NCBI GenBank assembly: GCA_030374765.1
Contig: JARGXX010000127.1
Coordinates: 1 to 45,465, forward strand
DNA from: Agarophyton chilense
Lineage: Eukaryota > Rhodophyta > Florideophyceae > Gracilariales > Gracilariaceae
Direction of reading: 5' to 3'
Length of the DNA: 45,465 bases
Numbering within the stretch: position 1 is the stretch's first letter; each line of letters starts with the position of its first letter. Position numbers and translations under genes: made by a program. The notes under the pieces are model-generated. The model did not search any database and was not told the DNA's origin. It saw nothing but the letters and a program-made list of their open reading frames with translations. This document shows, one piece after another, positions 6,283 through 17,437 of the stretch.

Positions 6283-6333
6283 AACGATGTGGCAGAGCGC
6301 TTTCGTCTTTATGACTCCTCAGTGCCTTATGTT
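6283..6333 (-). ncRNA. Hammerhead ribozyme, unit 2
   Basis: Same motif as 3223-3273; predicted cut between 6295 and 6294. Confidence 0.85.
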
Positions 6334-6506
6334 GGGATGAGAAGGTTGGAAGAGAGGTGGAGAGCTCTCCACGGCTTCTTACATAGCCTCCTATGGCCCA
6401 AGCACTGCTCTACTTATGTTGCTCCCTATCTAATGAAACGAACATTACTAACTTAACTAAGCCCAGAGTGGGGTTTTTAGCCCCGTTCTTGGACAGTTGG
6501 TCATTT

Positions 6507-8132
6507 CTAATTGGTTCCATTAGTTTGGTTTTGAGTGCTATTGGCTAAGTCCGAAGACTTTGCTCCTTTCGCAATAGCACTTATGACATGGCGAGCTACT
6601 CCATTACCTCGTCTGAAGACAAGAGTACGTGGCCATTTCTCTTGGATTCCACTTCGCGGGACTTGAACTTCCATTAGTTCCTTGAAGCGGCGCCAGAACA
6701 TCTTAATGCGAGGATGGAATCTGCAGACTACCCATCCTCCCAAGTCTGGAGATGGTTTGACGAACTTCTCAAGATATTTCGCCCTGTCTTGGTAAGACAC
6801 ATATTCCAAAGCAGCCCGTAGATGCTGTCCTGTGTATCCACGATTCGCTAACATTCGGAATAGGATGCTTACTTTGGCCTCCCACGTATGTTTATCGGAA
6901 GTGTTACGGAGATATCTTATCATTTCTCCTTTCACGATTCCTGACAAAGTATGCGTGGGATGGTTGGACTTTCCATGGAGATATAGGAACTTGGAGATGG
7001 GCTTTGTGTATACCCGAATGTCCACAATGTTATGAAACATAAACCTCCTTCCTTTATATATCTCCAAGTCAAGATAGACTGCTTTTTTGGAGCTGATGTC
7101 CCATGTCATAGACAGGTTTGAACAGGTGTTCAATCTATGCATGAGAGCCTCCGCAGTTGCCCTATCTCTGAGTATCACAAGTCCATCATCAATATAGCGG
7201 CGATTGATGATGATCTTGCTTACAAAGTCCAAGAAGATTCCTCGAAACTTAAAGAACAAATAAAGGTTAGCAAATGCTGGAGCTACCGGTGTTCCAGTTG
7301 CTGTACCAATAAGCTGTCGATGTACACCCTGTCCATCTGTTACATAGTTGTTAAACATGATGAACTCCAAAGCACGACACCAGAAGCCTTTGTTTGCCAT
7401 GAATATGTGAGGCAATTCATGTAACAGAGTTCTTATGGCGTCTCTGATATCGATGCTGGGGTAACATCGCTCCACGTCATACGTCAAGAAGACACAGTCT
7501 GACGGGAGCTCTATATGTTCCAATTGCCTTACGGTTTGCCAGCTATTAACTGTTATAGCCGGAATCTTTTGCACCTCCTTGTTGAGAATGGTGCTAAGTT
7601 GTCTAGACAACCCCGACGTGATGTACGAGTGTGACGCCGTGATCGGTCTAGACTTCACCGTAGGCTTGTGAATCTTCGGTAGTACATAGAAGGGTGCCGG
7701 GAACTTGGCGCCTAAAGCGTATTCTAGCGTTTCATCTGTGAATTTCCTCCCCAGATTACATGCCAGCAAGATTGCGTTGAGGTTACCGAGGAGCCTTCCA
7801 TGGGGGAATGAGCTTACCTCGGAGAATGCACCCTCACGAATCTCCTTGCGCACAAGGTCGTCGTAGAACTCTCGGCTCATAAGTGTGAGTCCGAGGTTCT
7901 TATCGGCTTGTTTGACGACCCAGTCCTTCGTCTTCATGTACTTAATACCTCGCATCAACGTTCGATGCAAGGCTGGGGGAATGTCATCCTCAATACGAGT
8001 GAGTTCTCTCTCAAACTTCCGTGTCACTCGCATAGCTAGGGGATGAACCATTCTCCCTGTCCCCGTTCCTAGTGCCTTAAAGAGGGGATCCACTGTATCT
8101 TCAAGGCATTCCTTTAATGGAGTTCGAAGCAT
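6507..8132 (-). CDS. Penelope-like reverse transcriptase, unit 2
   Basis: Intact 541-aa copy, same residues as the RT at 3447-5072; frame open upstream to 8315. Confidence 0.95.
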   Translation of the reverse strand: MLRTPLKECLEDTVDPLFKALGTGTGRMVHPLAMRVTRKFERELTRIEDDIPPALHRTLMRGIKYMKTKDWVVKQADKNLGLTLMSREFYDDLVRKEIREGAFSEVSSFPHGRLLGNLNAILLACNLGRKFTDETLEYALGAKFPAPFYVLPKIHKPTVKSRPITASHSYITSGLSRQLSTILNKEVQKIPAITVNSWQTVRQLEHIELPSDCVFLTYDVERCYPSIDIRDAIRTLLHELPHIFMANKGFWCRALEFIMFNNYVTDGQGVHRQLIGTATGTPVAPAFANLYLFFKFRGIFLDFVSKIIINRRYIDDGLVILRDRATAEALMHRLNTCSNLSMTWDISSKKAVYLDLEIYKGRRFMFHNIVDIRVYTKPISKFLYLHGKSNHPTHTLSGIVKGEMIRYLRNTSDKHTWEAKVSILFRMLANRGYTGQHLRAALEYVSYQDRAKYLEKFVKPSPDLGGWVVCRFHPRIKMFWRRFKELMEVQVPRSGIQEKWPRTLVFRRGNGVARHVISAIAKGAKSSDLANSTQNQTNGTN

Positions 8133-8257
8133 GAACCCACCACCGACGGAGAGTACCTTTTTAACTTCAAAAGGTACTTCCTCGTCTTTGATTCCAACCG
8201 GTGGGTTATATTTGAACTCGCAGGAGAAGGAACGGGGCTTCCTTGGCCTGGAACGGT

Positions 8258-9145
8258 TTAATTTTGCCTGGCGCCCCGTCCGGCGGCGCCTGCCTTTCCG
8301 TTTTTCGGCTTCGGATTAGGCTTTACACTACTTTTCCCCGCTGCTTTAGCCCTGCCCTTTAGGGGCTTTTGTTTATTAGGGGCTTTTGGAGCTTTGGGGG
8401 GATTATTCTTACGAGAACTCTCCAAAACACTAATTCTATTTCTAAGGGCTGCTAGCTCCTTCCGCGTCTGATCGACCCCTTCTGGGGCCCCCTCTTCATC
8501 AGCCGATTGCGCGGATTTCTTCAGGAGGTCAGCTTTCTTTTTGGTGTTCTTTATGTAGCTACCTAGACCGCTCGCTATTGTGGCTTGTATCTTCTTATCA
8601 TTCAGAGAAGATACAAACATTTCCTTGAACCTTTCACAGAGGTTCTTGGTTTGTTCATTGGTGACGTACGAAAGGCAAATGAGGCCCTCCGTAAGCGCCT
8701 CCTCCAAACTTTCGAAAGCTTCTTCGAGTAGTTTCCTTCGAGACTTTTTAAGCTCACGGACTTCGTCCAGTTTGGCTTGAATAAGAAGTTTCAGAAATTG
8801 TTTCGCAAAATTTTCCGAAAGTTGTTTGAACTGCGAGCTGTATTTGTCTATCTGAGCGCTTTGAAGCTGAGGCATACGGGGTACCACGATAGATTTCGGT
8901 ATCGTATCCTCTTCAGCATGCTTCATCAATTGGCTCACATAGACTGTTCTGCGAGCGATCGTCTCATCCACTACTTGAATCTGTTTACGAAAGGGAGCGC
9001 AAACTTTTATTAAGAGTGGTTTCGTGAAGTCGAAGAGCATTTCGTCCGTACACTCCGGCTTATCGCCTAGGAGAGTTTCCTGGACTGGCTCGATTTCATC
9101 GACCTCTTCCTCTTGTGCACGTCTGACGATTGCACGACGAGGCAT
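8258..9145 (-). CDS. ORF1 protein, unit 2
   Basis: Intact 295-aa copy, same residues as 5198-6085. Confidence 0.88.
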   Translation of the reverse strand: MPRRAIVRRAQEEEVDEIEPVQETLLGDKPECTDEMLFDFTKPLLIKVCAPFRKQIQVVDETIARRTVYVSQLMKHAEEDTIPKSIVVPRMPQLQSAQIDKYSSQFKQLSENFAKQFLKLLIQAKLDEVRELKKSRRKLLEEAFESLEEALTEGLICLSYVTNEQTKNLCERFKEMFVSSLNDKKIQATIASGLGSYIKNTKKKADLLKKSAQSADEEGAPEGVDQTRKELAALRNRISVLESSRKNNPPKAPKAPNKQKPLKGRAKAAGKSSVKPNPKPKNGKAGAAGRGARQN

Positions 9146-9342
9146 TGCGAAAGAGATTTGTGATCGGCGACGGCACCTACTCCGCGTACAGGGGTTTTAG
9201 GGATTGAGTAAGGTGGTTGAAAGTGTGCTGCGTCGCGCAGAATGTAAGGGGGGGGAGAGAGAGAGACTGCTTAAGGACTAGGACGCCCTTGAAGCCGGAA
9301 GGGGAGGGGGAAAGGGAAAGGGAGGGGAAGCGGGGTGAAGTG

Positions 9343-9393
9343 AACGATGTGGCAGAGCGCTTTCGTCTTTATGACTCCTCAGTGCCTTATGTT
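9343..9393 (-). ncRNA. Hammerhead ribozyme, unit 3
   Basis: Same motif as 3223-3273; predicted cut between 9355 and 9354. Confidence 0.85.
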
Positions 9394-9566
9394 GGGATGA
9401 GAAGGTTGGAAGAGAGGTGGAGAGCTCTCCACGGCTTCTTACATAGCCTCCTATGGCCCAAGCACTGCTCTACTTATGTTGCTCCCTATCTAATGAAACG
9501 AACATTACTAACTTAACTAAGCCCAGAGTGGGGTTTTTAGCCCCGTTCTTGGACAGTTGGTCATTT

Positions 9567-11192
9567 CTAATTGGTTCCATTAGTTTGGTTTTGAGTGCTA
9601 TTGGCTAAGTCCGAAGACTTTGCTCCTTTCGCAATAGCACTTATGACATGGCGAGCTACTCCATTACCTCGTCTGAAGACAAGAGTACGTGGCCATTTCT
9701 CTTGGATTCCACTTCGCGGGACTTGAACTTCCATTAGTTCCTTGAAGCGGCGCCAGAACATCTTAATGCGAGGATGGAATCTGCAGACTACCCATCCTCC
9801 CAAGTCTGGAGATGGTTTGACGAACTTCTCAAGATATTTCGCCCTGTCTTGGTAAGACACATATTCCAAAGCAGCCCGTAGATGCTGTCCTGTGTATCCA
9901 CGATTCGCTAACATTCGGAATAGGATGCTTACTTTGGCCTCCCACGTATGTTTATCGGAAGTGTTACGGAGATATCTTATCATTTCTCCTTTCACGATTC
10001 CTGACAAAGTATGCGTGGGATGGTTGGACTTTCCATGGAGATATAGGAACTTGGAGATGGGCTTTGTGTATACCCGAATGTCCACAATGTTATGAAACAT
10101 AAACCTCCTTCCTTTATATATCTCCAAGTCAAGATAGACTGCTTTTTTGGAGCTGATGTCCCATGTCATAGACAGGTTTGAACAGGTGTTCAATCTATGC
10201 ATGAGAGCCTCCGCAGTTGCCCTATCTCTGAGTATCACAAGTCCATCATCAATATAGCGGCGATTGATGATGATCTTGCTTACAAAGTCCAAGAAGATTC
10301 CTCGAAACTTAAAGAACAAATAAAGGTTAGCAAATGCTGGAGCTACCGGTGTTCCAGTTGCTGTACCAATAAGCTGTCGATGTACACCCTGTCCATCTGT
10401 TACATAGTTGTTAAACATGATGAACTCCAAAGCACGACACCAGAAGCCTTTGTTTGCCATGAATATGTGAGGCAATTCATGTAACAGAGTTCTTATGGCG
10501 TCTCTGATATCGATGCTGGGGTAACATCGCTCCACGTCATACGTCAAGAAGACACAGTCTGACGGGAGCTCTATATGTTCCAATTGCCTTACGGTTTGCC
10601 AGCTATTAACTGTTATAGCCGGAATCTTTTGCACCTCCTTGTTGAGAATGGTGCTAAGTTGTCTAGACAACCCCGACGTGATGTACGAGTGTGACGCCGT
10701 GATCGGTCTAGACTTCACCGTAGGCTTGTGAATCTTCGGTAGTACATAGAAGGGTGCCGGGAACTTGGCGCCTAAAGCGTATTCTAGCGTTTCATCTGTG
10801 AATTTCCTCCCCAGATTACATGCCAGCAAGATTGCGTTGAGGTTACCGAGGAGCCTTCCATGGGGGAATGAGCTTACCTCGGAGAATGCACCCTCACGAA
10901 TCTCCTTGCGCACAAGGTCGTCGTAGAACTCTCGGCTCATAAGTGTGAGTCCGAGGTTCTTATCGGCTTGTTTGACGACCCAGTCCTTCGTCTTCATGTA
11001 CTTAATACCTCGCATCAACGTTCGATGCAAGGCTGGGGGAATGTCATCCTCAATACGAGTGAGTTCTCTCTCAAACTTCCGTGTCACTCGCATAGCTAGG
11101 GGATGAACCATTCTCCCTGTCCCCGTTCCTAGTGCCTTAAAGAGGGGATCCACTGTATCTTCAAGGCATTCCTTTAATGGAGTTCGAAGCAT
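9567..11192 (-). CDS. Penelope-like reverse transcriptase, unit 3
   Basis: Intact 541-aa copy; frame open upstream to 11375. Confidence 0.95.
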   Translation of the reverse strand: MLRTPLKECLEDTVDPLFKALGTGTGRMVHPLAMRVTRKFERELTRIEDDIPPALHRTLMRGIKYMKTKDWVVKQADKNLGLTLMSREFYDDLVRKEIREGAFSEVSSFPHGRLLGNLNAILLACNLGRKFTDETLEYALGAKFPAPFYVLPKIHKPTVKSRPITASHSYITSGLSRQLSTILNKEVQKIPAITVNSWQTVRQLEHIELPSDCVFLTYDVERCYPSIDIRDAIRTLLHELPHIFMANKGFWCRALEFIMFNNYVTDGQGVHRQLIGTATGTPVAPAFANLYLFFKFRGIFLDFVSKIIINRRYIDDGLVILRDRATAEALMHRLNTCSNLSMTWDISSKKAVYLDLEIYKGRRFMFHNIVDIRVYTKPISKFLYLHGKSNHPTHTLSGIVKGEMIRYLRNTSDKHTWEAKVSILFRMLANRGYTGQHLRAALEYVSYQDRAKYLEKFVKPSPDLGGWVVCRFHPRIKMFWRRFKELMEVQVPRSGIQEKWPRTLVFRRGNGVARHVISAIAKGAKSSDLANSTQNQTNGTN

Positions 11193-11317
11193 GAACCCAC
11201 CACCGACGGAGAGTACCTTTTTAACTTCAAAAGGTACTTCCTCGTCTTTGATTCCAACCGGTGGGTTATATTTGAACTCGCAGGAGAAGGAACGGGGCTT
11301 CCTTGGCCTGGAACGGT

Positions 11318-12205
11318 TTAATTTTGCCTGGCGCCCCGTCCGGCGGCGCCTGCCTTTCCGTTTTTCGGCTTCGGATTAGGCTTTACACTACTTTTCCCCG
11401 CTGCTTTAGCCCTGCCCTTTAGGGGCTTTTGTTTATTAGGGGCTTTTGGAGCTTTGGGGGGATTATTCTTACGAGAACTCTCCAAAACACTAATTCTATT
11501 TCTAAGGGCTGCTAGCTCCTTCCGCGTCTGATCGACCCCTTCTGGGGCCCCCTCTTCATCAGCCGATTGCGCGGATTTCTTCAGGAGGTCAGCTTTCTTT
11601 TTGGTGTTCTTTATGTAGCTACCTAGACCGCTCGCTATTGTGGCTTGTATCTTCTTATCATTCAGAGAAGATACAAACATTTCCTTGAACCTTTCACAGA
11701 GGTTCTTGGTTTGTTCATTGGTGACGTACGAAAGGCAAATGAGGCCCTCCGTAAGCGCCTCCTCCAAACTTTCGAAAGCTTCTTCGAGTAGTTTCCTTCG
11801 AGACTTTTTAAGCTCACGGACTTCGTCCAGTTTGGCTTGAATAAGAAGTTTCAGAAATTGTTTCGCAAAATTTTCCGAAAGTTGTTTGAACTGCGAGCTG
11901 TATTTGTCTATCTGAGCGCTTTGAAGCTGAGGCATACGGGGTACCACGATAGATTTCGGTATCGTATCCTCTTCAGCATGCTTCATCAATTGGCTCACAT
12001 AGACTGTTCTGCGAGCGATCGTCTCATCCACTACTTGAATCTGTTTACGAAAGGGAGCGCAAACTTTTATTAAGAGTGGTTTCGTGAAGTCGAAGAGCAT
12101 TTCGTCCGTACACTCCGGCTTATCGCCTAGGAGAGTTTCCTGGACTGGCTCGATTTCATCGACCTCTTCCTCTTGTGCACGTCTGACGATTGCACGACGA
12201 GGCAT
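11318..12205 (-). CDS. ORF1 protein, unit 3
   Basis: Intact 295-aa copy, same residues as 5198-6085. Confidence 0.88.
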   Translation of the reverse strand: MPRRAIVRRAQEEEVDEIEPVQETLLGDKPECTDEMLFDFTKPLLIKVCAPFRKQIQVVDETIARRTVYVSQLMKHAEEDTIPKSIVVPRMPQLQSAQIDKYSSQFKQLSENFAKQFLKLLIQAKLDEVRELKKSRRKLLEEAFESLEEALTEGLICLSYVTNEQTKNLCERFKEMFVSSLNDKKIQATIASGLGSYIKNTKKKADLLKKSAQSADEEGAPEGVDQTRKELAALRNRISVLESSRKNNPPKAPKAPNKQKPLKGRAKAAGKSSVKPNPKPKNGKAGAAGRGARQN

Positions 12206-12402
12206 TGCGAAAGAGATTTGTGATCGGCGACGGCACCTACTCCGCGTACAGGGGTTTTAGGGATTGAGTAAGGTGGTTGAAAGTGTGCTGCGTCGCGCAG
12301 AATGTAAGGGGGGGGAGAGAGAGAGACTGCTTAAGGACTAGGACGCCCTTGAAGCCGGAAGGGGAGGGGGAAAGGGAAAGGGAGGGGAAGCGGGGTGAAG
12401 TG

Positions 12403-12453
12403 AACGATGTGGCAGAGCGCTTTCGTCTTTATGACTCCTCAGTGCCTTATGTT
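12403..12453 (-). ncRNA. Hammerhead ribozyme, unit 4
   Basis: Same motif as 3223-3273; predicted cut between 12415 and 12414. Confidence 0.85.
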
Positions 12454-12626
12454 GGGATGAGAAGGTTGGAAGAGAGGTGGAGAGCTCTCCACGGCTTCTT
12501 ACATAGCCTCCTATGGCCCAAGCACTGCTCTACTTATGTTGCTCCCTATCTAATGAAACGAACATTACTAACTTAACTAAGCCCAGAGTGGGGTTTTTAG
12601 CCCCGTTCTTGGACAGTTGGTCATTT

Positions 12627-14252
12627 CTAATTGGTTCCATTAGTTTGGTTTTGAGTGCTATTGGCTAAGTCCGAAGACTTTGCTCCTTTCGCAATAGCAC
12701 TTATGACATGGCGAGCTACTCCATTACCTCGTCTGAAGACAAGAGTACGTGGCCATTTCTCTTGGATTCCACTTCGCGGGACTTGAACTTCCATTAGTTC
12801 CTTGAAGCGGCGCCAGAACATCTTAATGCGAGGATGGAATCTGCAGACTACCCATCCTCCCAAGTCTGGAGATGGTTTGACGAACTTCTCAAGATATTTC
12901 GCCCTGTCTTGGTAAGACACATATTCCAAAGCAGCCCGTAGATGCTGTCCTGTGTATCCACGATTCGCTAACATTCGGAATAGGATGCTTACTTTGGCCT
13001 CCCACGTATGTTTATCGGAAGTGTTACGGAGATATCTTATCATTTCTCCTTTCACGATTCCTGACAAAGTATGCGTGGGATGGTTGGACTTTCCATGGAG
13101 ATATAGGAACTTGGAGATGGGCTTTGTGTATACCCGAATGTCCACAATGTTATGAAACATAAACCTCCTTCCTTTATATATCTCCAAGTCAAGATAGACT
13201 GCTTTTTTGGAGCTGATGTCCCATGTCATAGACAGGTTTGAACAGGTGTTCAATCTATGCATGAGAGCCTCCGCAGTTGCCCTATCTCTGAGTATCACAA
13301 GTCCATCATCAATATAGCGGCGATTGATGATGATCTTGCTTACAAAGTCCAAGAAGATTCCTCGAAACTTAAAGAACAAATAAAGGTTAGCAAATGCTGG
13401 AGCTACCGGTGTTCCAGTTGCTGTACCAATAAGCTGTCGATGTACACCCTGTCCATCTGTTACATAGTTGTTAAACATGATGAACTCCAAAGCACGACAC
13501 CAGAAGCCTTTGTTTGCCATGAATATGTGAGGCAATTCATGTAACAGAGTTCTTATGGCGTCTCTGATATCGATGCTGGGGTAACATCGCTCCACGTCAT
13601 ACGTCAAGAAGACACAGTCTGACGGGAGCTCTATATGTTCCAATTGCCTTACGGTTTGCCAGCTATTAACTGTTATAGCCGGAATCTTTTGCACCTCCTT
13701 GTTGAGAATGGTGCTAAGTTGTCTAGACAACCCCGACGTGATGTACGAGTGTGACGCCGTGATCGGTCTAGACTTCACCGTAGGCTTGTGAATCTTCGGT
13801 AGTACATAGAAGGGTGCCGGGAACTTGGCGCCTAAAGCGTATTCTAGCGTTTCATCTGTGAATTTCCTCCCCAGATTACATGCCAGCAAGATTGCGTTGA
13901 GGTTACCGAGGAGCCTTCCATGGGGGAATGAGCTTACCTCGGAGAATGCACCCTCACGAATCTCCTTGCGCACAAGGTCGTCGTAGAACTCTCGGCTCAT
14001 AAGTGTGAGTCCGAGGTTCTTATCGGCTTGTTTGACGACCCAGTCCTTCGTCTTCATGTACTTAATACCTCGCATCAACGTTCGATGCAAGGCTGGGGGA
14101 ATGTCATCCTCAATACGAGTGAGTTCTCTCTCAAACTTCCGTGTCACTCGCATAGCTAGGGGATGAACCATTCTCCCTGTCCCCGTTCCTAGTGCCTTAA
14201 AGAGGGGATCCACTGTATCTTCAAGGCATTCCTTTAATGGAGTTCGAAGCAT
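12627..14252 (-). CDS. Penelope-like reverse transcriptase, unit 4
   Basis: Intact 541-aa copy; frame open upstream to 14435. Confidence 0.95.
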   Translation of the reverse strand: MLRTPLKECLEDTVDPLFKALGTGTGRMVHPLAMRVTRKFERELTRIEDDIPPALHRTLMRGIKYMKTKDWVVKQADKNLGLTLMSREFYDDLVRKEIREGAFSEVSSFPHGRLLGNLNAILLACNLGRKFTDETLEYALGAKFPAPFYVLPKIHKPTVKSRPITASHSYITSGLSRQLSTILNKEVQKIPAITVNSWQTVRQLEHIELPSDCVFLTYDVERCYPSIDIRDAIRTLLHELPHIFMANKGFWCRALEFIMFNNYVTDGQGVHRQLIGTATGTPVAPAFANLYLFFKFRGIFLDFVSKIIINRRYIDDGLVILRDRATAEALMHRLNTCSNLSMTWDISSKKAVYLDLEIYKGRRFMFHNIVDIRVYTKPISKFLYLHGKSNHPTHTLSGIVKGEMIRYLRNTSDKHTWEAKVSILFRMLANRGYTGQHLRAALEYVSYQDRAKYLEKFVKPSPDLGGWVVCRFHPRIKMFWRRFKELMEVQVPRSGIQEKWPRTLVFRRGNGVARHVISAIAKGAKSSDLANSTQNQTNGTN

Positions 14253-14377
14253 GAACCCACCACCGACGGAGAGTACCTTTTTAACTTCAAAAGGTACTTC
14301 CTCGTCTTTGATTCCAACCGGTGGGTTATATTTGAACTCGCAGGAGAAGGAACGGGGCTTCCTTGGCCTGGAACGGT

Positions 14378-15265
14378 TTAATTTTGCCTGGCGCCCCGTC
14401 CGGCGGCGCCTGCCTTTCCGTTTTTCGGCTTCGGATTAGGCTTTACACTACTTTTCCCCGCTGCTTTAGCCCTGCCCTTTAGGGGCTTTTGTTTATTAGG
14501 GGCTTTTGGAGCTTTGGGGGGATTATTCTTACGAGAACTCTCCAAAACACTAATTCTATTTCTAAGGGCTGCTAGCTCCTTCCGCGTCTGATCGACCCCT
14601 TCTGGGGCCCCCTCTTCATCAGCCGATTGCGCGGATTTCTTCAGGAGGTCAGCTTTCTTTTTGGTGTTCTTTATGTAGCTACCTAGACCGCTCGCTATTG
14701 TGGCTTGTATCTTCTTATCATTCAGAGAAGATACAAACATTTCCTTGAACCTTTCACAGAGGTTCTTGGTTTGTTCATTGGTGACGTACGAAAGGCAAAT
14801 GAGGCCCTCCGTAAGCGCCTCCTCCAAACTTTCGAAAGCTTCTTCGAGTAGTTTCCTTCGAGACTTTTTAAGCTCACGGACTTCGTCCAGTTTGGCTTGA
14901 ATAAGAAGTTTCAGAAATTGTTTCGCAAAATTTTCCGAAAGTTGTTTGAACTGCGAGCTGTATTTGTCTATCTGAGCGCTTTGAAGCTGAGGCATACGGG
15001 GTACCACGATAGATTTCGGTATCGTATCCTCTTCAGCATGCTTCATCAATTGGCTCACATAGACTGTTCTGCGAGCGATCGTCTCATCCACTACTTGAAT
15101 CTGTTTACGAAAGGGAGCGCAAACTTTTATTAAGAGTGGTTTCGTGAAGTCGAAGAGCATTTCGTCCGTACACTCCGGCTTATCGCCTAGGAGAGTTTCC
15201 TGGACTGGCTCGATTTCATCGACCTCTTCCTCTTGTGCACGTCTGACGATTGCACGACGAGGCAT
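14378..15265 (-). CDS. ORF1 protein, unit 4
   Basis: Intact 295-aa copy, same residues as 5198-6085. Confidence 0.88.
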   Translation of the reverse strand: MPRRAIVRRAQEEEVDEIEPVQETLLGDKPECTDEMLFDFTKPLLIKVCAPFRKQIQVVDETIARRTVYVSQLMKHAEEDTIPKSIVVPRMPQLQSAQIDKYSSQFKQLSENFAKQFLKLLIQAKLDEVRELKKSRRKLLEEAFESLEEALTEGLICLSYVTNEQTKNLCERFKEMFVSSLNDKKIQATIASGLGSYIKNTKKKADLLKKSAQSADEEGAPEGVDQTRKELAALRNRISVLESSRKNNPPKAPKAPNKQKPLKGRAKAAGKSSVKPNPKPKNGKAGAAGRGARQN

Positions 15266-15462
15266 TGCGAAAGAGATTTGTGATCGGCGACGGCACCTAC
15301 TCCGCGTACAGGGGTTTTAGGGATTGAGTAAGGTGGTTGAAAGTGTGCTGCGTCGCGCAGAATGTAAGGGGGGGGAGAGAGAGAGACTGCTTAAGGACTA
15401 GGACGCCCTTGAAGCCGGAAGGGGAGGGGGAAAGGGAAAGGGAGGGGAAGCGGGGTGAAGTG

Positions 15463-15513
15463 AACGATGTGGCAGAGCGCTTTCGTCTTTATGACTCCTC
15501 AGTGCCTTATGTT
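15463..15513 (-). ncRNA. Hammerhead ribozyme, unit 5
   Basis: Same motif as 3223-3273; predicted cut between 15475 and 15474. Confidence 0.85.
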
Positions 15514-15686
15514 GGGATGAGAAGGTTGGAAGAGAGGTGGAGAGCTCTCCACGGCTTCTTACATAGCCTCCTATGGCCCAAGCACTGCTCTACTTATGTT
15601 GCTCCCTATCTAATGAAACGAACATTACTAACTTAACTAAGCCCAGAGTGGGGTTTTTAGCCCCGTTCTTGGACAGTTGGTCATTT

Positions 15687-17312
15687 CTAATTGGTTCCAT
15701 TAGTTTGGTTTTGAGTGCTATTGGCTAAGTCCGAAGACTTTGCTCCTTTCGCAATAGCACTTATGACATGGCGAGCTACTCCATTACCTCGTCTGAAGAC
15801 AAGAGTACGTGGCCATTTCTCTTGGATTCCACTTCGCGGGACTTGAACTTCCATTAGTTCCTTGAAGCGGCGCCAGAACATCTTAATGCGAGGATGGAAT
15901 CTGCAGACTACCCATCCTCCCAAGTCTGGAGATGGTTTGACGAACTTCTCAAGATATTTCGCCCTGTCTTGGTAAGACACATATTCCAAAGCAGCCCGTA
16001 GATGCTGTCCTGTGTATCCACGATTCGCTAACATTCGGAATAGGATGCTTACTTTGGCCTCCCACGTATGTTTATCGGAAGTGTTACGGAGATATCTTAT
16101 CATTTCTCCTTTCACGATTCCTGACAAAGTATGCGTGGGATGGTTGGACTTTCCATGGAGATATAGGAACTTGGAGATGGGCTTTGTGTATACCCGAATG
16201 TCCACAATGTTATGAAACATAAACCTCCTTCCTTTATATATCTCCAAGTCAAGATAGACTGCTTTTTTGGAGCTGATGTCCCATGTCATAGACAGGTTTG
16301 AACAGGTGTTCAATCTATGCATGAGAGCCTCCGCAGTTGCCCTATCTCTGAGTATCACAAGTCCATCATCAATATAGCGGCGATTGATGATGATCTTGCT
16401 TACAAAGTCCAAGAAGATTCCTCGAAACTTAAAGAACAAATAAAGGTTAGCAAATGCTGGAGCTACCGGTGTTCCAGTTGCTGTACCAATAAGCTGTCGA
16501 TGTACACCCTGTCCATCTGTTACATAGTTGTTAAACATGATGAACTCCAAAGCACGACACCAGAAGCCTTTGTTTGCCATGAATATGTGAGGCAATTCAT
16601 GTAACAGAGTTCTTATGGCGTCTCTGATATCGATGCTGGGGTAACATCGCTCCACGTCATACGTCAAGAAGACACAGTCTGACGGGAGCTCTATATGTTC
16701 CAATTGCCTTACGGTTTGCCAGCTATTAACTGTTATAGCCGGAATCTTTTGCACCTCCTTGTTGAGAATGGTGCTAAGTTGTCTAGACAACCCCGACGTG
16801 ATGTACGAGTGTGACGCCGTGATCGGTCTAGACTTCACCGTAGGCTTGTGAATCTTCGGTAGTACATAGAAGGGTGCCGGGAACTTGGCGCCTAAAGCGT
16901 ATTCTAGCGTTTCATCTGTGAATTTCCTCCCCAGATTACATGCCAGCAAGATTGCGTTGAGGTTACCGAGGAGCCTTCCATGGGGGAATGAGCTTACCTC
17001 GGAGAATGCACCCTCACGAATCTCCTTGCGCACAAGGTCGTCGTAGAACTCTCGGCTCATAAGTGTGAGTCCGAGGTTCTTATCGGCTTGTTTGACGACC
17101 CAGTCCTTCGTCTTCATGTACTTAATACCTCGCATCAACGTTCGATGCAAGGCTGGGGGAATGTCATCCTCAATACGAGTGAGTTCTCTCTCAAACTTCC
17201 GTGTCACTCGCATAGCTAGGGGATGAACCATTCTCCCTGTCCCCGTTCCTAGTGCCTTAAAGAGGGGATCCACTGTATCTTCAAGGCATTCCTTTAATGG
17301 AGTTCGAAGCAT
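15687..17312 (-). CDS. Penelope-like reverse transcriptase, unit 5
   Basis: Intact 541-aa copy; frame open upstream to 17495. Confidence 0.95.
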   Translation of the reverse strand: MLRTPLKECLEDTVDPLFKALGTGTGRMVHPLAMRVTRKFERELTRIEDDIPPALHRTLMRGIKYMKTKDWVVKQADKNLGLTLMSREFYDDLVRKEIREGAFSEVSSFPHGRLLGNLNAILLACNLGRKFTDETLEYALGAKFPAPFYVLPKIHKPTVKSRPITASHSYITSGLSRQLSTILNKEVQKIPAITVNSWQTVRQLEHIELPSDCVFLTYDVERCYPSIDIRDAIRTLLHELPHIFMANKGFWCRALEFIMFNNYVTDGQGVHRQLIGTATGTPVAPAFANLYLFFKFRGIFLDFVSKIIINRRYIDDGLVILRDRATAEALMHRLNTCSNLSMTWDISSKKAVYLDLEIYKGRRFMFHNIVDIRVYTKPISKFLYLHGKSNHPTHTLSGIVKGEMIRYLRNTSDKHTWEAKVSILFRMLANRGYTGQHLRAALEYVSYQDRAKYLEKFVKPSPDLGGWVVCRFHPRIKMFWRRFKELMEVQVPRSGIQEKWPRTLVFRRGNGVARHVISAIAKGAKSSDLANSTQNQTNGTN

Positions 17313-17437
17313 GAACCCACCACCGACGGAGAGTACCTTTTTAACTTCAAAAGGTACTTCCTCGTCTTTGATTCCAACCGGTGGGTTATATTTGAACTCG
17401 CAGGAGAAGGAACGGGGCTTCCTTGGCCTGGAACGGT

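Larger units (their letters stand above)
6130..9189 (-). mobile_element. Unit 2 of the Penelope-like element array
   Basis: Complete unit; no difference from unit 1 seen. Confidence 0.92.
9190..12249 (-). mobile_element. Unit 3 of the Penelope-like element array
   Basis: Complete unit; no difference from unit 1 seen. Confidence 0.92.
12250..15309 (-). mobile_element. Unit 4 of the Penelope-like element array
   Basis: Complete unit; no difference from unit 1 seen. Confidence 0.92.
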
